The position numbers and the translations under genes are program-made. A stretch of DNA of 64,000 nt from NCBI GenBank assembly GCA_905182995.1, contig CAJJDP010000025.1:138275-202274 (forward strand), given 5' to 3'. How positions within the stretch are numbered: position 1 is the stretch's first letter; the number at the start of each line of letters is the position of its first letter. Positions 23,874 through 35,272 of this stretch are shown in pieces. The stretch comes from Paramecium octaurelia. Taxonomy: Eukaryota; Ciliophora; Oligohymenophorea; Peniculida; Parameciidae. The notes under the pieces were generated by a model, which saw only the letters and a list, made by a program, of their open reading frames with translations, ran no database searches and had not been told where the DNA came from.

Positions 23874-25012
23874 TATAATAAAACAATCAATCACAATTAC
23901 AATTTTTTTAATAACTTTTTAAAATATCTAACTTGACAAAGACAATTATCTTAATAAAAAATCTTCATAATTTAAAATAGTATTTTTATTTTTTTTCAAT
24001 TAAATTAAATTATTATTAAATTTGTAAATACAATTTAAAAACCCTTAAGGAAACTATGGTTATAAAAATAATCTTCAATAAAGCTTACTATCTAAACTAA
24101 AATCATAGTAGATTAAAGCCAATTAAATCAAAGTGTTTTTTATATTATTTATATCTATCTTTCTGAGTTTTATGAATTTTTATTGATGAATTCTTCTGCA
24201 ATTTACGAAGATAACACGAAAAAGTTTGCATATTAAATTAAGTGAAAGCAGCTTAAGATAAATTTATTTTGTATTTTAAACAACTTATAATTTACAATTG
24301 CATATTATATGCAAAATCAAAATTACAATCAAAATTGAATTTATGTAAAAGTTTCAACATTAAAATAAAACAATAATAATAGGACTATTGTTAAAATAAT
24401 TAAGAATATATAAATCTTATTAGTTCTGTATTAACATTATCCCTTTAAAATATATATCCACAAGTAATTCTATTATGATTTTTAGACCTCTCTTCTTTCT
24501 GAATATTTCTCATTTATTAGACATGATCCAACTTATGATGTTAGCAAAGATTGAATAATATTATAATTTTTATTTATTCATTACTGTTATATAATATTAC
24601 ATTTTAAAAATAACATTTATACTCATAGATAGACCAATTTAGATTAATAATTTAACAATATTAGTATGCTGAGATTCAAATAAAGTATGAGATTGGAAAT
24701 TAAATTTATGGATTGTTGATTTAGATCTAGTTGATGTATTTAGGTAATTCTGGATCGAATTTGGATATAGAAACTCCTAGTATTGATACTCAATTAGAGA
24801 TTCTGATGATGCGTTCGTTTATATGATCTTGGGACAAGAGCGTATTGATTATTTTTCAAAAAGTCGTATTTGATGGGATCTTAGTGTTAGTCTTAAGGAT
24901 TAAATACATTTGGAATACCTTGCTGGATAGGATATCGATTCAGGAATGATATTCGTGGATTCGGTACGGATGATTTGTGTAAAGAATTCTCTAAAGAGAT
25001 TCAATTTAATTA
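23874..25012. other. Long intergenic region, perhaps with remnants
   Basis: More than 1.1 kb of AT-rich DNA. From about 24700 the base composition becomes richer in G and short frames appear on the plus strand, one of which (WDLSVSLKDQIHLEYLAGQD near 24860) is protein-like, but stops and a missing start prevent a model. It may be a decayed 5' exon of the B-box/WD40 gene that follows. Confidence 0.4.
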
Positions 25013-26536
25013 ATGCAATTAAAACAATTAGGCAGGAGCAAAATGTGCTACTTGCATGAGCATCAAGAATTTGATATGTGCATAAAATATTTGTGTGTGG
25101 ACAGCCAATGCACTCTGTAATTCAGAGCAATGTGTACAGATTGTTATAATAAGTTGCATTAAGGACATCGCGTAATTGATTTGATTGAAGCTGAACGAAT
25201 GGCGCATCAGCAACACCAAGAGCATTTAGCATAATTTAAGTTGCATATCATCAAGCTTAATGAAATACTTTAACACAGCATTAAGACGATCAAATCTCAT
25301 GTTAAGAAATTGCAAGCGCAATTCAAAATTCTCATTGAATAGGAGTTGGAGAAATTGCATCAAGATCATCTCAAACCTCCTATTGATCTTAATGATTTTG
25401 CTGAGCAATTACTAGAGCATCAGAATATCGTCTCCTCAAAGCCTTTGTAAATTTTAACAAAAGGAGTGAAATAGCTGTTGTTGAAATCTTATTTTTTAAC
25501 TTCAGATATTTCTGTTTTTACATTCAAGGATTATATCACTCTTTCAGATGAATCATTGGTATAAATCAAAAGGTTTGATATCGTACAGAAAGTACTATTT
25601 GATTAAATTACATTTAATACTAACTCCACTGAAGCACTTCAAATTTTCAACAATCATCCTCAGAAAATCAAATGTCCAGGACTCGTCCATATTTATTCTC
25701 TTGATATCAAACAAGATGGCACTCTTATTGCAGTTGGAGGCCATCCCGACACCCTCCTCTTAATAGATCCAATCTCAGAAATCATAGTGAAAACCTTCAA
25801 AACTAAATTCCTAGAAATCTTTGCTGTTAAATTCTCCTCAGATGGACTTAGATTAGCGGCAGCTGGTTCATGTCCATACGAAATCTATGTTTGGAATTGC
25901 AATGATTTCGAACAAATTCCAATAATCTTAAAAGCCTAACATCTTAACTAAATCAATAGATTATAATTCGTCTCAAAATGTTTGTACACTGCCAGCGACG
26001 ATTACAAACTTAGAGTCTGGAAGTTGAAGAAGAATGGAGTCAAAAATTATAGAGAGTATATAGGACACTGGGATAGTGTGTATGGTTTAGCTATCAATAA
26101 CAAACACGTTGCATCTACAGGTAAAGACAAGACTTTGATTGTGTGGTTCGAAGGCAAGATCTTAAAATAATGGATGGCTCATGATGCTGAATATGGAGGG
26201 TATTGTGTTGAATATTCTCTTGATGGGAAATTACTCATATCTACTGGCTATGATAAAATTATTAAATTCTGGAACACAGAACATGATTACAAGTTGATCA
26301 AACAATTCTCATCTCATGAATAACCAATATGGACACTAGGCCTCTTAAACAATACAGAATTACTAGCAACTGCCAGTTGGGATAATACAATTAAAATTTG
26401 GGATATTAAAAGTGGAAAATGTCTATACACTCTTGAAAATCATTTTCATTCATCTCCATGTTTAAATATCAAGCGTTATCCCTTGTAATTCTTAGCTACA
26501 AATGAGGGTGGTTTCATTTTGATATGGAATTTGTGA
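25013..26536 (+). CDS. B-box zinc finger / coiled coil / WD40 protein
   Basis: Single exon, 1,524 nt, 507 aa. Residues 12-52 form a B-box-like zinc site: CYLH, then three Cys, CTDC and HQGH. A coiled coil follows to about residue 150 (VKKLQAQFKILIEQELEKLH). From about residue 225 there are WD40 blades with GHxxxV...W endings (YTASDDYKLRVW, STGKDKTLIVW, STGYDKIIKFW, ATASWDNTIKIW), seven by spacing. No RING is visible upstream, so it is not a full RBCC ligase. ATG 25013 is the first after an in-frame TGA at 24975-24977. The ORFs at 25028-25408 (minus) are shadows. Confidence 0.85.
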
Positions 26537-26772
26537 TTACTCAAGAAATGATATTTATCATTGTAATTTACATTCATTTACTTCTATCCTATATATTGAA
26601 ATATTATACTAATTTTTTGTAGTTATGATTAAGTTAATACAATTACAGGTGTAGATGACCAACATATATTTATACTCATGCTTTCCTTGCAAAAATATCC
26701 AATATAACTATTTTATTTTTAATAATTTATTACAATCTTATTTTTATGATTAATGAATAAACTATTTAAGAT

Positions 26773-27798
26773 ATGGTACCATATATATGGCCAGAGGACT
26801 ATGATGAACGTCTTCAATTTAGTCTGGATCTGAAATTGGAATTTTAAAATTTCATTGTTTCATATCCTTAACTCAGGGATTACGTATTATAGACAATGTA
26901 GAAAATTTCCGAAGAGGCTCCGTATTTGGATTTATAAGAGATTTTCCAAATAGACCAAGAGAAAACTCATAAATTATACAAAGTTCTATACCCTCTTCAC
27001 TCCAATAACACATTAATTGATTTCAAATAGCCGGTTTCAAACAAAGCCCTATAAAAACTCATATCTGACTCGTATAGGTTGTTTAATCGAAGCATCCTAG
27101 ACTACTAATGCAAACTAGTTACTTATGCAAAGTATTATAAAGCATCTGTCTCCATATTCAAGAAATCCATCAATCAAATGTATATAGATTACAATACTTT
27201 AAATTTTGTTTGTTCTTGTGCTACCAAGTAGTGCACTACTTTGAATAGATTATGGAAAGATTATGATGACAACTCCGAGAAATACAAGAAATTGCAGCTA
27301 TCTCTTTAAAAATTGGAACAAATGTAAAAACCAGATGATCTTACTCATTATTTCAATAGATAATAACTCATTCTTATCTATACACTCTTTAGTCTAATGC
27401 AATGCGAGCAAACAATTGCCATCCAATTAGGGGAAGAGTATTTACCCTTGCAACTATCCCCTCTTGAACCCCACTTTGAAGAATAGACGGAGGATTTCTC
27501 TTGGAATATTAATGGATTTTCTTAAATTAGGGATTATTTCCCTAAATTGGCACATAAACTCAATAAAAGAATCAAAATCCTTAAGGACCTTCCTCTATTC
27601 ACGATTCAAGAACGTATTAAAATCTATCAATATACCTAACATTAATTGGGATATAAAAAAATTGATGATATTCAAGTAATCTAACAATAGAACATAAGTG
27701 ACATCCTCAACTATAGATAAGCAAACTGTGATCTAGAATTAATCCTTTTAGTTGCAAATGCTAGATGCTATACACAAATACTCTATTCATTGATTTGA
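26773..27798 (+). CDS. Hypothetical protein, 341 aa
   Basis: Single exon of 1,026 nt from ATG at 26773 to TGA at 27796-27798. It is predominantly alpha-helical, with leucine-rich helices (ISDSYRLFNRSILDYQ, IRDYFPKLAHKLNKRIKIL) and no signal peptide or membrane segment. It contains about seven cysteines without a zinc-finger spacing. Length and style suggest an all-helical scaffold such as a BAR- or sorting-nexin-like C-terminal region, but no motif proves it. The ORF at 27464-27679 is a shadow in another frame. Confidence 0.75.
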
Positions 27799-28956
27799 TT
27801 TTAATTTCTAATTAATTACTAATAATCATTCTTAGCCTTATATATAATCAAATTCTTATTTTATAATTAATACCCAAAACATTACTTGCGTATATATTAA
27901 TTTCTAATCTTTTATTATTAATTAAATTTAATCTTAAACAAATTAATATTCAGTTTATATAATTTCCTTAGAAATTTGGAATTATTTTCAAGACTTCTTA
28001 TCAATATATTCTTTCATTACAAATACTACTGAAAATTATTCATAAAATTCTTAAAAACTTTATTTACTCTTAAGACATCTTAAAAATATAGGAATGAGAT
28101 TTTTCTTATTTAAAATAATAACCAGGGTTATATATACTAAGATTTATGAATTCTTTATCCAGCATAGATTGATTAGAAGGAAAGATAAAAATAAAATCTA
28201 TTAATATTTTGAAAACCTCCATTAAATCTCACTTTATCAGATATTCAATTATATTTCTTTTATTTAAATCCGCATATATGAAGGAATTTTTTAGTTAACT
28301 TGTGTTTAACATAGAGGTTAAGAAATATTTATACATATTTAGTCATTGATTGATAATATTGAATAAATTTTCTTTTTAGAATGCGAAAAACAACAGACTT
28401 TACACAAAAATCAAGTAAAATATTATTTAGTATTAATAGCCAAATTAGTCCTAAATATTTATAATATATATAAATCAACCAACAAATTTGTCTTAATACT
28501 GCAATCTCGCATAATTTATGAACAAAACTGAAGTCTTCTATACATATACTTGCAATAGATCTAAATATTCACGAGGTTTTTTATTTAATAAATAATGCTT
28601 TTTAATACTTTTTGATTAAGTTGTAAATGGAAAGCCATTCCCCTCTATTGACATATTGAAGAATGTCATTAATAAAAATAGATGAACATGTTCTTAAATG
28701 AGTGAATTAAAATTAGTCAGAGGAAACCCCAGTTTAAGCGATTACCTTTACATATATTATTTCAATTATTCGTTTGAAAAGTTATCTTTAAGGATTTCTC
28801 AATAAATGATTACAGTTTTAGTATGATAAATAAAAAACTAGAACTATATTCAAATGATAGCGTAAGTATTTCTAATATTAAATATATTGTATAATATAAT
28901 ATTACATTATCTCTAACATTAAGTTTTATTTGATATAATAAAAATAAAAAATAAAA
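27799..28956. other. Long AT-rich intergenic region
   Basis: About 1.16 kb with stops in all frames and no RNA fold I recognise. This is unusually long for such a compact genome. Confidence 0.55.
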
Positions 28957-29795
28957 ATGGACGATTCACAGTTAGATTTGGGAGCTTTAGAAGACATTGA
29001 TCCAAGTTTAGAAGGAGGTTTTAAAATACAATTTGATAGAGAAATTCACATAGAAACAAGGTAGATTTGAATCAATAATTACATAAATAGGGTTCAAGAT
29101 GCAAATACAGGACCACAAGAAATTGGTACATTAGAATAGGTTAGAGTGAAAATTTTAGTTTAAGTTTATTTTATTGTTATTAAATATAGGGGGAATAATA
29201 AGCATTTGAGAATTTGAAAATTGAATTGACTAGCGAAACAGATTTGTTTTTCAATTACATTACAATGTATTATTTAAATTGAAGATAGAATAAATAAAGA
29301 GACTTATAAAAGCATAAGAGAAGAATAAAAATTAACTATCGAATATCCACAATTTTTATAAATGTTGATCAAGCTGTTAAATGCATGTCATAAAGAGCCT
29401 AATCAGTAAACATTTAAATTGATTCAGTTTCTTTTGCGTATTATTCATGCAATAGGATGGGGCAGGAAGACTCGATTTTATTGAAAATTTAGAATACAAA
29501 TTTATGGAAATGTTGTCCTTAGAATTTAGTTCTGCTTCTGAAGAGGCTATTAGATAGAATGTTTCATTTAGATATAATTTAATGAAAGCAAAGTTGCAAT
29601 TCGTTTAGAATAGGTATTTAAAAATGTAAATGCTTTAGATTGAATGACATAGCATCTTTGATAAAATTGAAGAATCCTTCACTGTTAGTATAAATCAATA
29701 AAGCATCAGCAGGTGTCAGTTAAAATTAAAGTACTTAAAATGCCAGCAAATACTTGGGATAATCAAAAAAGACCAATACATCAAAATTTGTTTGA
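28957..29795 (+). CDS. SAS-6 N-terminal-domain protein, truncated
   Basis: Five introns (29061-29090, 29158-29189, 29267-29288, 29406-29427, 29614-29638) leave 708 nt, 235 aa. The SAS-6 head fold is clear: VKILGEQQAFENLKIELTSE then DLFFNYI, FLQMLIKLLN, FCVLFMQQDGAGRLDFIENL, EYKFMEMLSLEF and VSFRYNLMKAKL. SAS-6 builds the nine-fold cartwheel of centrioles and basal bodies; its heads meet at the hub and its long coiled coil forms the spokes. Here the coil is almost absent: after the head only ~50 residues remain. The gene is either a short paralog or a decaying copy (see 29796-30250). Confidence 0.85.
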
Positions 29796-30250
29796 TTTAG
29801 CTAATATTCATATTATATCACAAGATTAAACATTTTAATTTCACTTAATTATTACTAGTTTATGCAAATTTAAAAATGATATTAAATTCTGTAATGTAAA
29901 GCTAAGATTTAGAATGGGTGATTAAACTTTTAAAGAGAAAATCAGTTTTATTATTAAAAAGAGAGGTTTTGAAAATAAAATTCATTTATGAAATCAAGCT
30001 TAATTCCTAACATCTTAACAATAACGCATGCATGACAGAGAATCAAAAGAAGCAAAGCAATTAAAAATGCAACAATCAAAAATAAATAAAATCTAATAAG
30101 ATTAGATTAGATTGAAAAGTGTCAGGCAAATCAATCTGGTTTATTATTGAAAATTAATTCTGTATTTAGCTTGATTTATTAAGAATAGAAAAACTGATAA
30201 AAAAGGATGTTTAACAAAGTTCAATTTGAGAAAAAAATAAAAAAATTGCT
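29796..30250 (+). pseudogene. Decayed coiled-coil sequence behind SAS-6
   Basis: After the TGA at 29793-29795 the plus strand keeps coiled-coil-like reading in shifting frames (REVLKIKFIYEIK near 29970, QRMHDRESKEAKQLKMQQS near 30030), broken by TGAs. It fits the lost spoke coil of SAS-6. No intact frame exceeds about 50 codons with the same style. Confidence 0.45.
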
Positions 30251-31046
30251 GATGTCTACATTTTGAACATAAAACTAAATGAAAATAAATATTTATCTTT
30301 ATTGATATCAATAGGCATTTTCCATGAAGGTGAGAAGGAAATCGCTATTCTGAATAAAATCTTCAATAAAAACAATTGATATCATCATTGCAATATTCTA
30401 AATCAAGTTCCATTTTCTTAAGGAATTTTTAGCTTTTATGAAATGTGATAGGCATCTCTCATTATAACTTCAGAAATTAACCTTATTTTATTTTAGCTGA
30501 AAATTATTTTATTTCAACAAAACAAAAAAAAAATGAGAATTATATGTTCTTCATATTTTAAGATTACAGTTTGAAAATTAAGTTATTTCAACTATGATGA
30601 ACGTGATTTTTTGTTAATTGAAAACGAATATATAAAATGTTTTCAATATTGGGTAAAATTTGCGATAGAAGTAAATTTAACTCTAATAGGAAAAAAAGAT
30701 ATGAATTAGAAAAAATAAAATAATTAATAGAAATTTCAATTTTTGAAATTCTCAAATTAAATAATTTACAAGTTCTCTTAGAAAAATTGTTTTTGCAAGT
30801 ATCATAGTCCTGATTTTCTAATTTTTTCACTTTTATATTGTTAGAGATAATCGAATAAATAGTCAAATTATAACAAAAACAACCTCCTTTTCCCTAATTA
30901 CAGAGACTAAGCAGCTCATAATGAATCGAAATTAAAGTTCCAATGGGCTTGTAAATCAATGCTAAAATATATTTTTAATTATCTTTTGCTATATTTATTT
31001 TTGCATATTGATATGATATTAAATATTATATTATATGCTGTAATTT
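30251..31046. other. Intergenic or degenerate region
   Basis: AT-rich; a few short frames on either strand, none supportable. The minus ORF 30588-30866 has no protein-like composition. Confidence 0.5.
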
Positions 31047-31819
31047 TCATACTTTATTGAATAAATTTAATTTGAATTCTGGTGTTCTACTCAAATGACT
31101 AATCAAATCTCTTTGTCTTATAGCTTCTCTTTGTTCAGGTGTTAAACCTTTGAATTCAAAATTGATTCCTTCTTCTGCTGTATTTCCTATCTATAAATTT
31201 CCATGAGCTGTATTATAATAAATCCATCCTACACTATTTTTATATTCTTTACCAATTATTCCTCCCAACAATGCTCCTGCTCCAGTTCTTCTGATACTGA
31301 AAAATGCTGCCAATGCTGCTCCGTAAGCTACATGACCATAAACATATCTATTAAATGTATGTTCATGACCTCTTGAACAAACAAGCTAATAAAACCAGAA
31401 AAAGTAAGTAACTCCAAAGAAAGCACCAAGAGCCCCATGTCTTGATGCTTATCGAAGGGCAAGAAGAGCTGGACCTGTGAATCCATTTTTGCTTCCAAAT
31501 ACTCTTCCTTTATTGATTGCCAATGCATTCACTGATAATTGCTTGAATTAGTAGGTAGCTCCAACTAATATGGCAGTAAGAGCACCTTTATAAGCATACT
31601 TTGCACATGTGCTAACAATATATAATGTATAATTATATACAGAACTTCCCAATGATGCTCTTAAAACATGTCACGAGTAGCCCACCATCTTCTCCACCAA
31701 GGTTAGGATCCTTTTACATAAATTGAATGAACATCATTCTATTAAGGTCTTCCAGTGATTGCATATTGACTCTTATCTTCATGATTCTAATTCTAAAGTG
31801 GATTAGTGCCGAATCCCAT
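31047..31819 (-). CDS. Tim17/22/23-like mitochondrial membrane protein
   Basis: One intron at 31612-31640; 744 nt, 247 aa. After a polar N-terminus there is PWWRRWWATRDMF, then four glycine-rich hydrophobic segments (GALTAILVG, GALGAFFGVTYFF, YGAALAAFF, GAGALLGGIIG) spaced like the Tim17/22/23 fold. The C-terminal 70 residues are charged (LTPEQREAIRQRD). Members of this superfamily are inner-membrane translocases or the complex I subunit NDUFA11; ciliate complex I has such extra subunits. I cannot tell which from sequence. The ORFs 31328-31528 and 31727-31972 are shadows. Confidence 0.65.
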
Positions 31820-32511
31820 TATTTTAATAAATTAATATATATATATTATATTAGTTACTATATTCAATACTGTACAAAAATAACATCTTATAATTGCAGA
31901 GAAAATAAAATGAATGAAGAAATTAGATATAGAAAAGGTTTGCATGAGAAATACACGAATATAAAGAATTAACCAAATTAATTATGAGCACTATTAGTCA
32001 AAATTTTAATTCTCAAATTATAAGATAGCATTTACGTATTACAACACTATTTTATTAATATGTATTCAGCTTGATAATTAACTCTATTGCCAGTTCTTCT
32101 CAATATATGATTAATAATTAGTAATTTTAATAAGGCTTATGACAAGTGATAACGTTATTAATATTTTCTACTTATTAATTTTATTATTGTATTAATTTTA
32201 ATTGAGATTCATTAATTTATAATTTGAATTAACTAGTTCGTTATAATTCTGAATAAAACCTAATTAGTGTATTTTAATAGCATTATCACCTTTTTTTGAT
32301 TTTAATTGAAAATCTTTTATTTTCTCTTCGAAACCTTCAAAATATTCAAAGACTAAGTATTTTAAAGCATATATATAATTTTAAAGTCATTTAAAGATTA
32401 GCCTTTTAAGCTCCGAAAAAATATTGTTTTCTTCTATAGGTATAAATATAATATTATATATATGTCGACTATTAATATACGAGGAAAATTAAAACAATAT
32501 ATTTCATTCCT
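31820..32511. other. Intergenic
   Basis: AT-rich; no coding frame with a credible start, no RNA recognised. Confidence 0.55.
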
Positions 32512-33071
32512 TCAGTTTTATTCAGGCTCATCATTCAAATGGAATTATTGCTCGTAATATAGTTTTTGTTTGTCAATTACTTATCCTTGTTTTTACTTTT
32601 CTTTAGTTTATTTTTTTCCTGATTATTAATCGCCCTCCTGAATTTCTGAATGTTAGTTGATACCATTAGATGTTTGCCCAGGATTCAATTACAACCTTTC
32701 CTATATTTATTTATCTGAATATCCCATTTAAGATAATATTTCTACTAGCTATACCATTTCTTTTTTTAAAAAGGGCTATGATTGATTTCTTTTTCCACCT
32801 TTTTGTTATTAGGTTGATGTTTAATCCTTTTGCAAAAAGACTTGGAATGCAAAATCTATATTTGTTTGTAATTTTTATTGCAATGGCTATATTAGTTTAA
32901 TACTATTACTTGTTCTTCTATTAGCTTTTCCAGCACCATTTTTAAAGAGTTGTACATTCTAAAATAATCGATTTGTTTAATATTGTTTAAATTAACATCT
33001 TTGATATCAAAAGGAAAATCATCATTTTCTGATTTCAATATTAAAAGAGGACGAGTTTATTTTCTGCTCAT
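32512..33071 (-). CDS. Orphan protein, 178 aa, paralog of the gene at 12350-12919
   Basis: One intron at 32887-32909; 537 nt, 178 aa. Aligned with the 12.4-kb gene: SRKQTRPL, NDDFPFDIK, FRMYNSLKMVLEKL, LQTNIDFAFQVFLQKD and QIQERLQ all have counterparts. The tail is Gln/Lys/Glu-rich instead of Asp-rich. Overall identity is perhaps 40 percent by eye, so the duplication is old. The plus ORF 32670-32900 is its shadow. Function unknown. Confidence 0.75.
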
Positions 33072-33620
33072 TTTTATTTTAAATTAATATAAATTGATAA
33101 TATTTATTTATTAACAAATCCAGAATAAATTATAAATATAAATATTTTAATTTTAATAAACCTTATAACTTACATCAAATGTAATCATAGGTCAATTTAT
33201 TAAGCTGTAATTCTTTGTAGAACTTATAAAAAATTTATACATCATATTTCTAATAATTATCTTATAAAACATATATTCTTTCCAATATTCTACCTCATAT
33301 TTTTATGCTCAAAAATAATTTAAAGTAGTTACACAAACCTAATTGGTTTAATATCTTGTTAATGATATTAACAATAGTCTTAATATTGAACTTTTAGTTA
33401 AACTCAATCTCGATTGAAAGATTTGATTTTACATAAATTTATAATTTGAAATTATTTATTTTTATATTGATTTTAAATTTATCAACATCATTTTCTATTA
33501 AAATTAACTAAATTGATAATATTTCAATTAAAATTTTAAAGATTAAACTTGATTGACCGAATATTGTTAGATATTTAAAAGTAAATGAAAATTGTAATTG
33601 CTATTGGTTGTTTTATAATA
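33072..33620. other. Intergenic
   Basis: AT-rich spacer between two minus-strand genes. Nothing supportable. Confidence 0.55.
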
Positions 33621-34245
33621 TCATTGGTTTTTTGTTTCTTCCTATTTTTTCTATTTTTCATGACGAGTTAAGGCTTCCTCTACCAAATTTAGAAAAACTT
33701 GCTAAACATTTGATCCATCCTTTGCAGAAGTTTCTATTTAAATTTATCAAATATACCTATAAATAGCGTGCCTAAAGTTTTTGCCATTTTTTAACCTTCC
33801 TTTGTAGTAACTTTTCTTGCTCCATCCAAATCAGATTTGGTTCCAACCAAAATTATAGGGATATCTGCATTTGTATAAGTCTTCGTCTCTATCCTAATAG
33901 TTTGAAGTAATATACATTCTAACCAAATAGAAATTTCTTTAAAACTTTGCTTATTAGTAACATCATAAACAATTAAACATCCATGAGCTCCTGCCAAATA
34001 ACTTTTTATGAGCGTCATAAATTGCTATTATCCTGTAGGATCCCAAATCTCAATTAATAGATAATTTTTACCTATAATTATATGGCTTTTTTATTTAATT
34101 CCAATGACTTCATTAAGAATTCTACTCCAATGGTTGGGTTAAGATCTTCTTTAAATCTATTATCATGAAATCTGTATAATAAAGATGATTTTCCAACAGG
34201 AGACGATCCTAATAGTACAAATTTGAACTTTATTTCTGCTTCCAT
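33621..34245 (-). CDS. Divergent Rab-like GTPase, paralog of 23243-23873
   Basis: Introns at 34049-34071 and 33734-33756 (both GT..AG) leave 579 nt, 192 aa. G1 GSSPVGKSS and G5 ETSAK are intact. G3 reads WDPTGQQQF instead of WDTAGQERF, and G4 reads GTKSD instead of GNKSD, losing the Asn that contacts guanine. The C-terminus (EETKNQ) has no prenylation cysteine. The pair shares intron positions, the pre-G4 insertion and the tail, so they are one subfamily. Loss of the G4 Asn predicts weak or altered nucleotide binding. It may be a pseudo-GTPase with a scaffold role. Confidence 0.85.
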
Positions 34246-35272
34246 ATTAATTTAAAAATAATTATGTATTCCATTTTATATTTTTAAATTATAAAAAAAT
34301 TAAAATTATAATTAAATTAAGATATACATTATAAAATTTATATACGTAATATTTAATAAATCAACAGGTTTAATCCTGCCCAATACTAGATGCGAGTAAT
34401 TCTCAAACTTCAATGTATCAAAATATAGAGTAATTTTTTTTCATTGAAAATCGCAATAAATAATAATAGGATCCCCTGTTTGATGCAGTACCATATTATT
34501 TATATTTTACTTAAGATTTTAAAAAGTAATTGAGGCTTACATTTATTTTATTTAAATATATTAATGATTTTTAACAAAACATTATATAACAATCAATGAG
34601 TAATTAATTTAATATGTTTTCTAGCTGAATTTTGATTCATTATAAACAATTAATCCTTTAGAAATCTTAGCCTTAAACATCAGTCAAATGATATTTCAAT
34701 GTATTGCATTATTTTGGTCATTTTGAATTGCAAATTAATATTCATTTCTATTATAAAATAATCTAAATGTTTTCTCAAAAGTCCAAATAAAATAAAATGA
34801 TATTTAATAGATTATTGAGATCCAAATTTAATTATTCCAAAAAAGTAGCCAATAAATAATTGCATTAATGATTTGCCAATGGTTAGTTACTTGCTAACAG
34901 ACATTATCCTTTAAATTCTAAATAATTCAATCTTTTGGTATTATTCCTAATCAATTTATTCAACAGATGAATTTTAGGACGAAATCAGTTTTCTAATAAC
35001 TCGATTTTATAAATTTTATAGGTTTTAAGAACTTGAAAAGTGCAAGCTTTTCTTTTTGTAATACATTTTCTTAGCAAAGAACACATTTGATTTTTACTAT
35101 GAATACTTTAATTATTAATGTAATTCCTAGGAAACTCATAAGAAGATGTGAAAATATTGCAAGCCGTTTTGTTTATCAATTAATGCATTTCACGTAAATT
35201 TAATCAGAAAGAAAATTTATGTCTTAGAAGTAATTATATAATTAACTATATTAATAAATAAATTAGTTTAAA
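34246..35272. other. Long intergenic region
   Basis: About 1 kb of AT-rich DNA between divergent starts. No gene or RNA supported. Confidence 0.55.

Noticed and set aside
24700-25012. Possible upstream exon of the B-box/WD40 gene
   Set aside because: Protein-like fragments exist, but an in-frame TGA at 24975-24977 and the lack of a credible donor/acceptor pair prevent a model.
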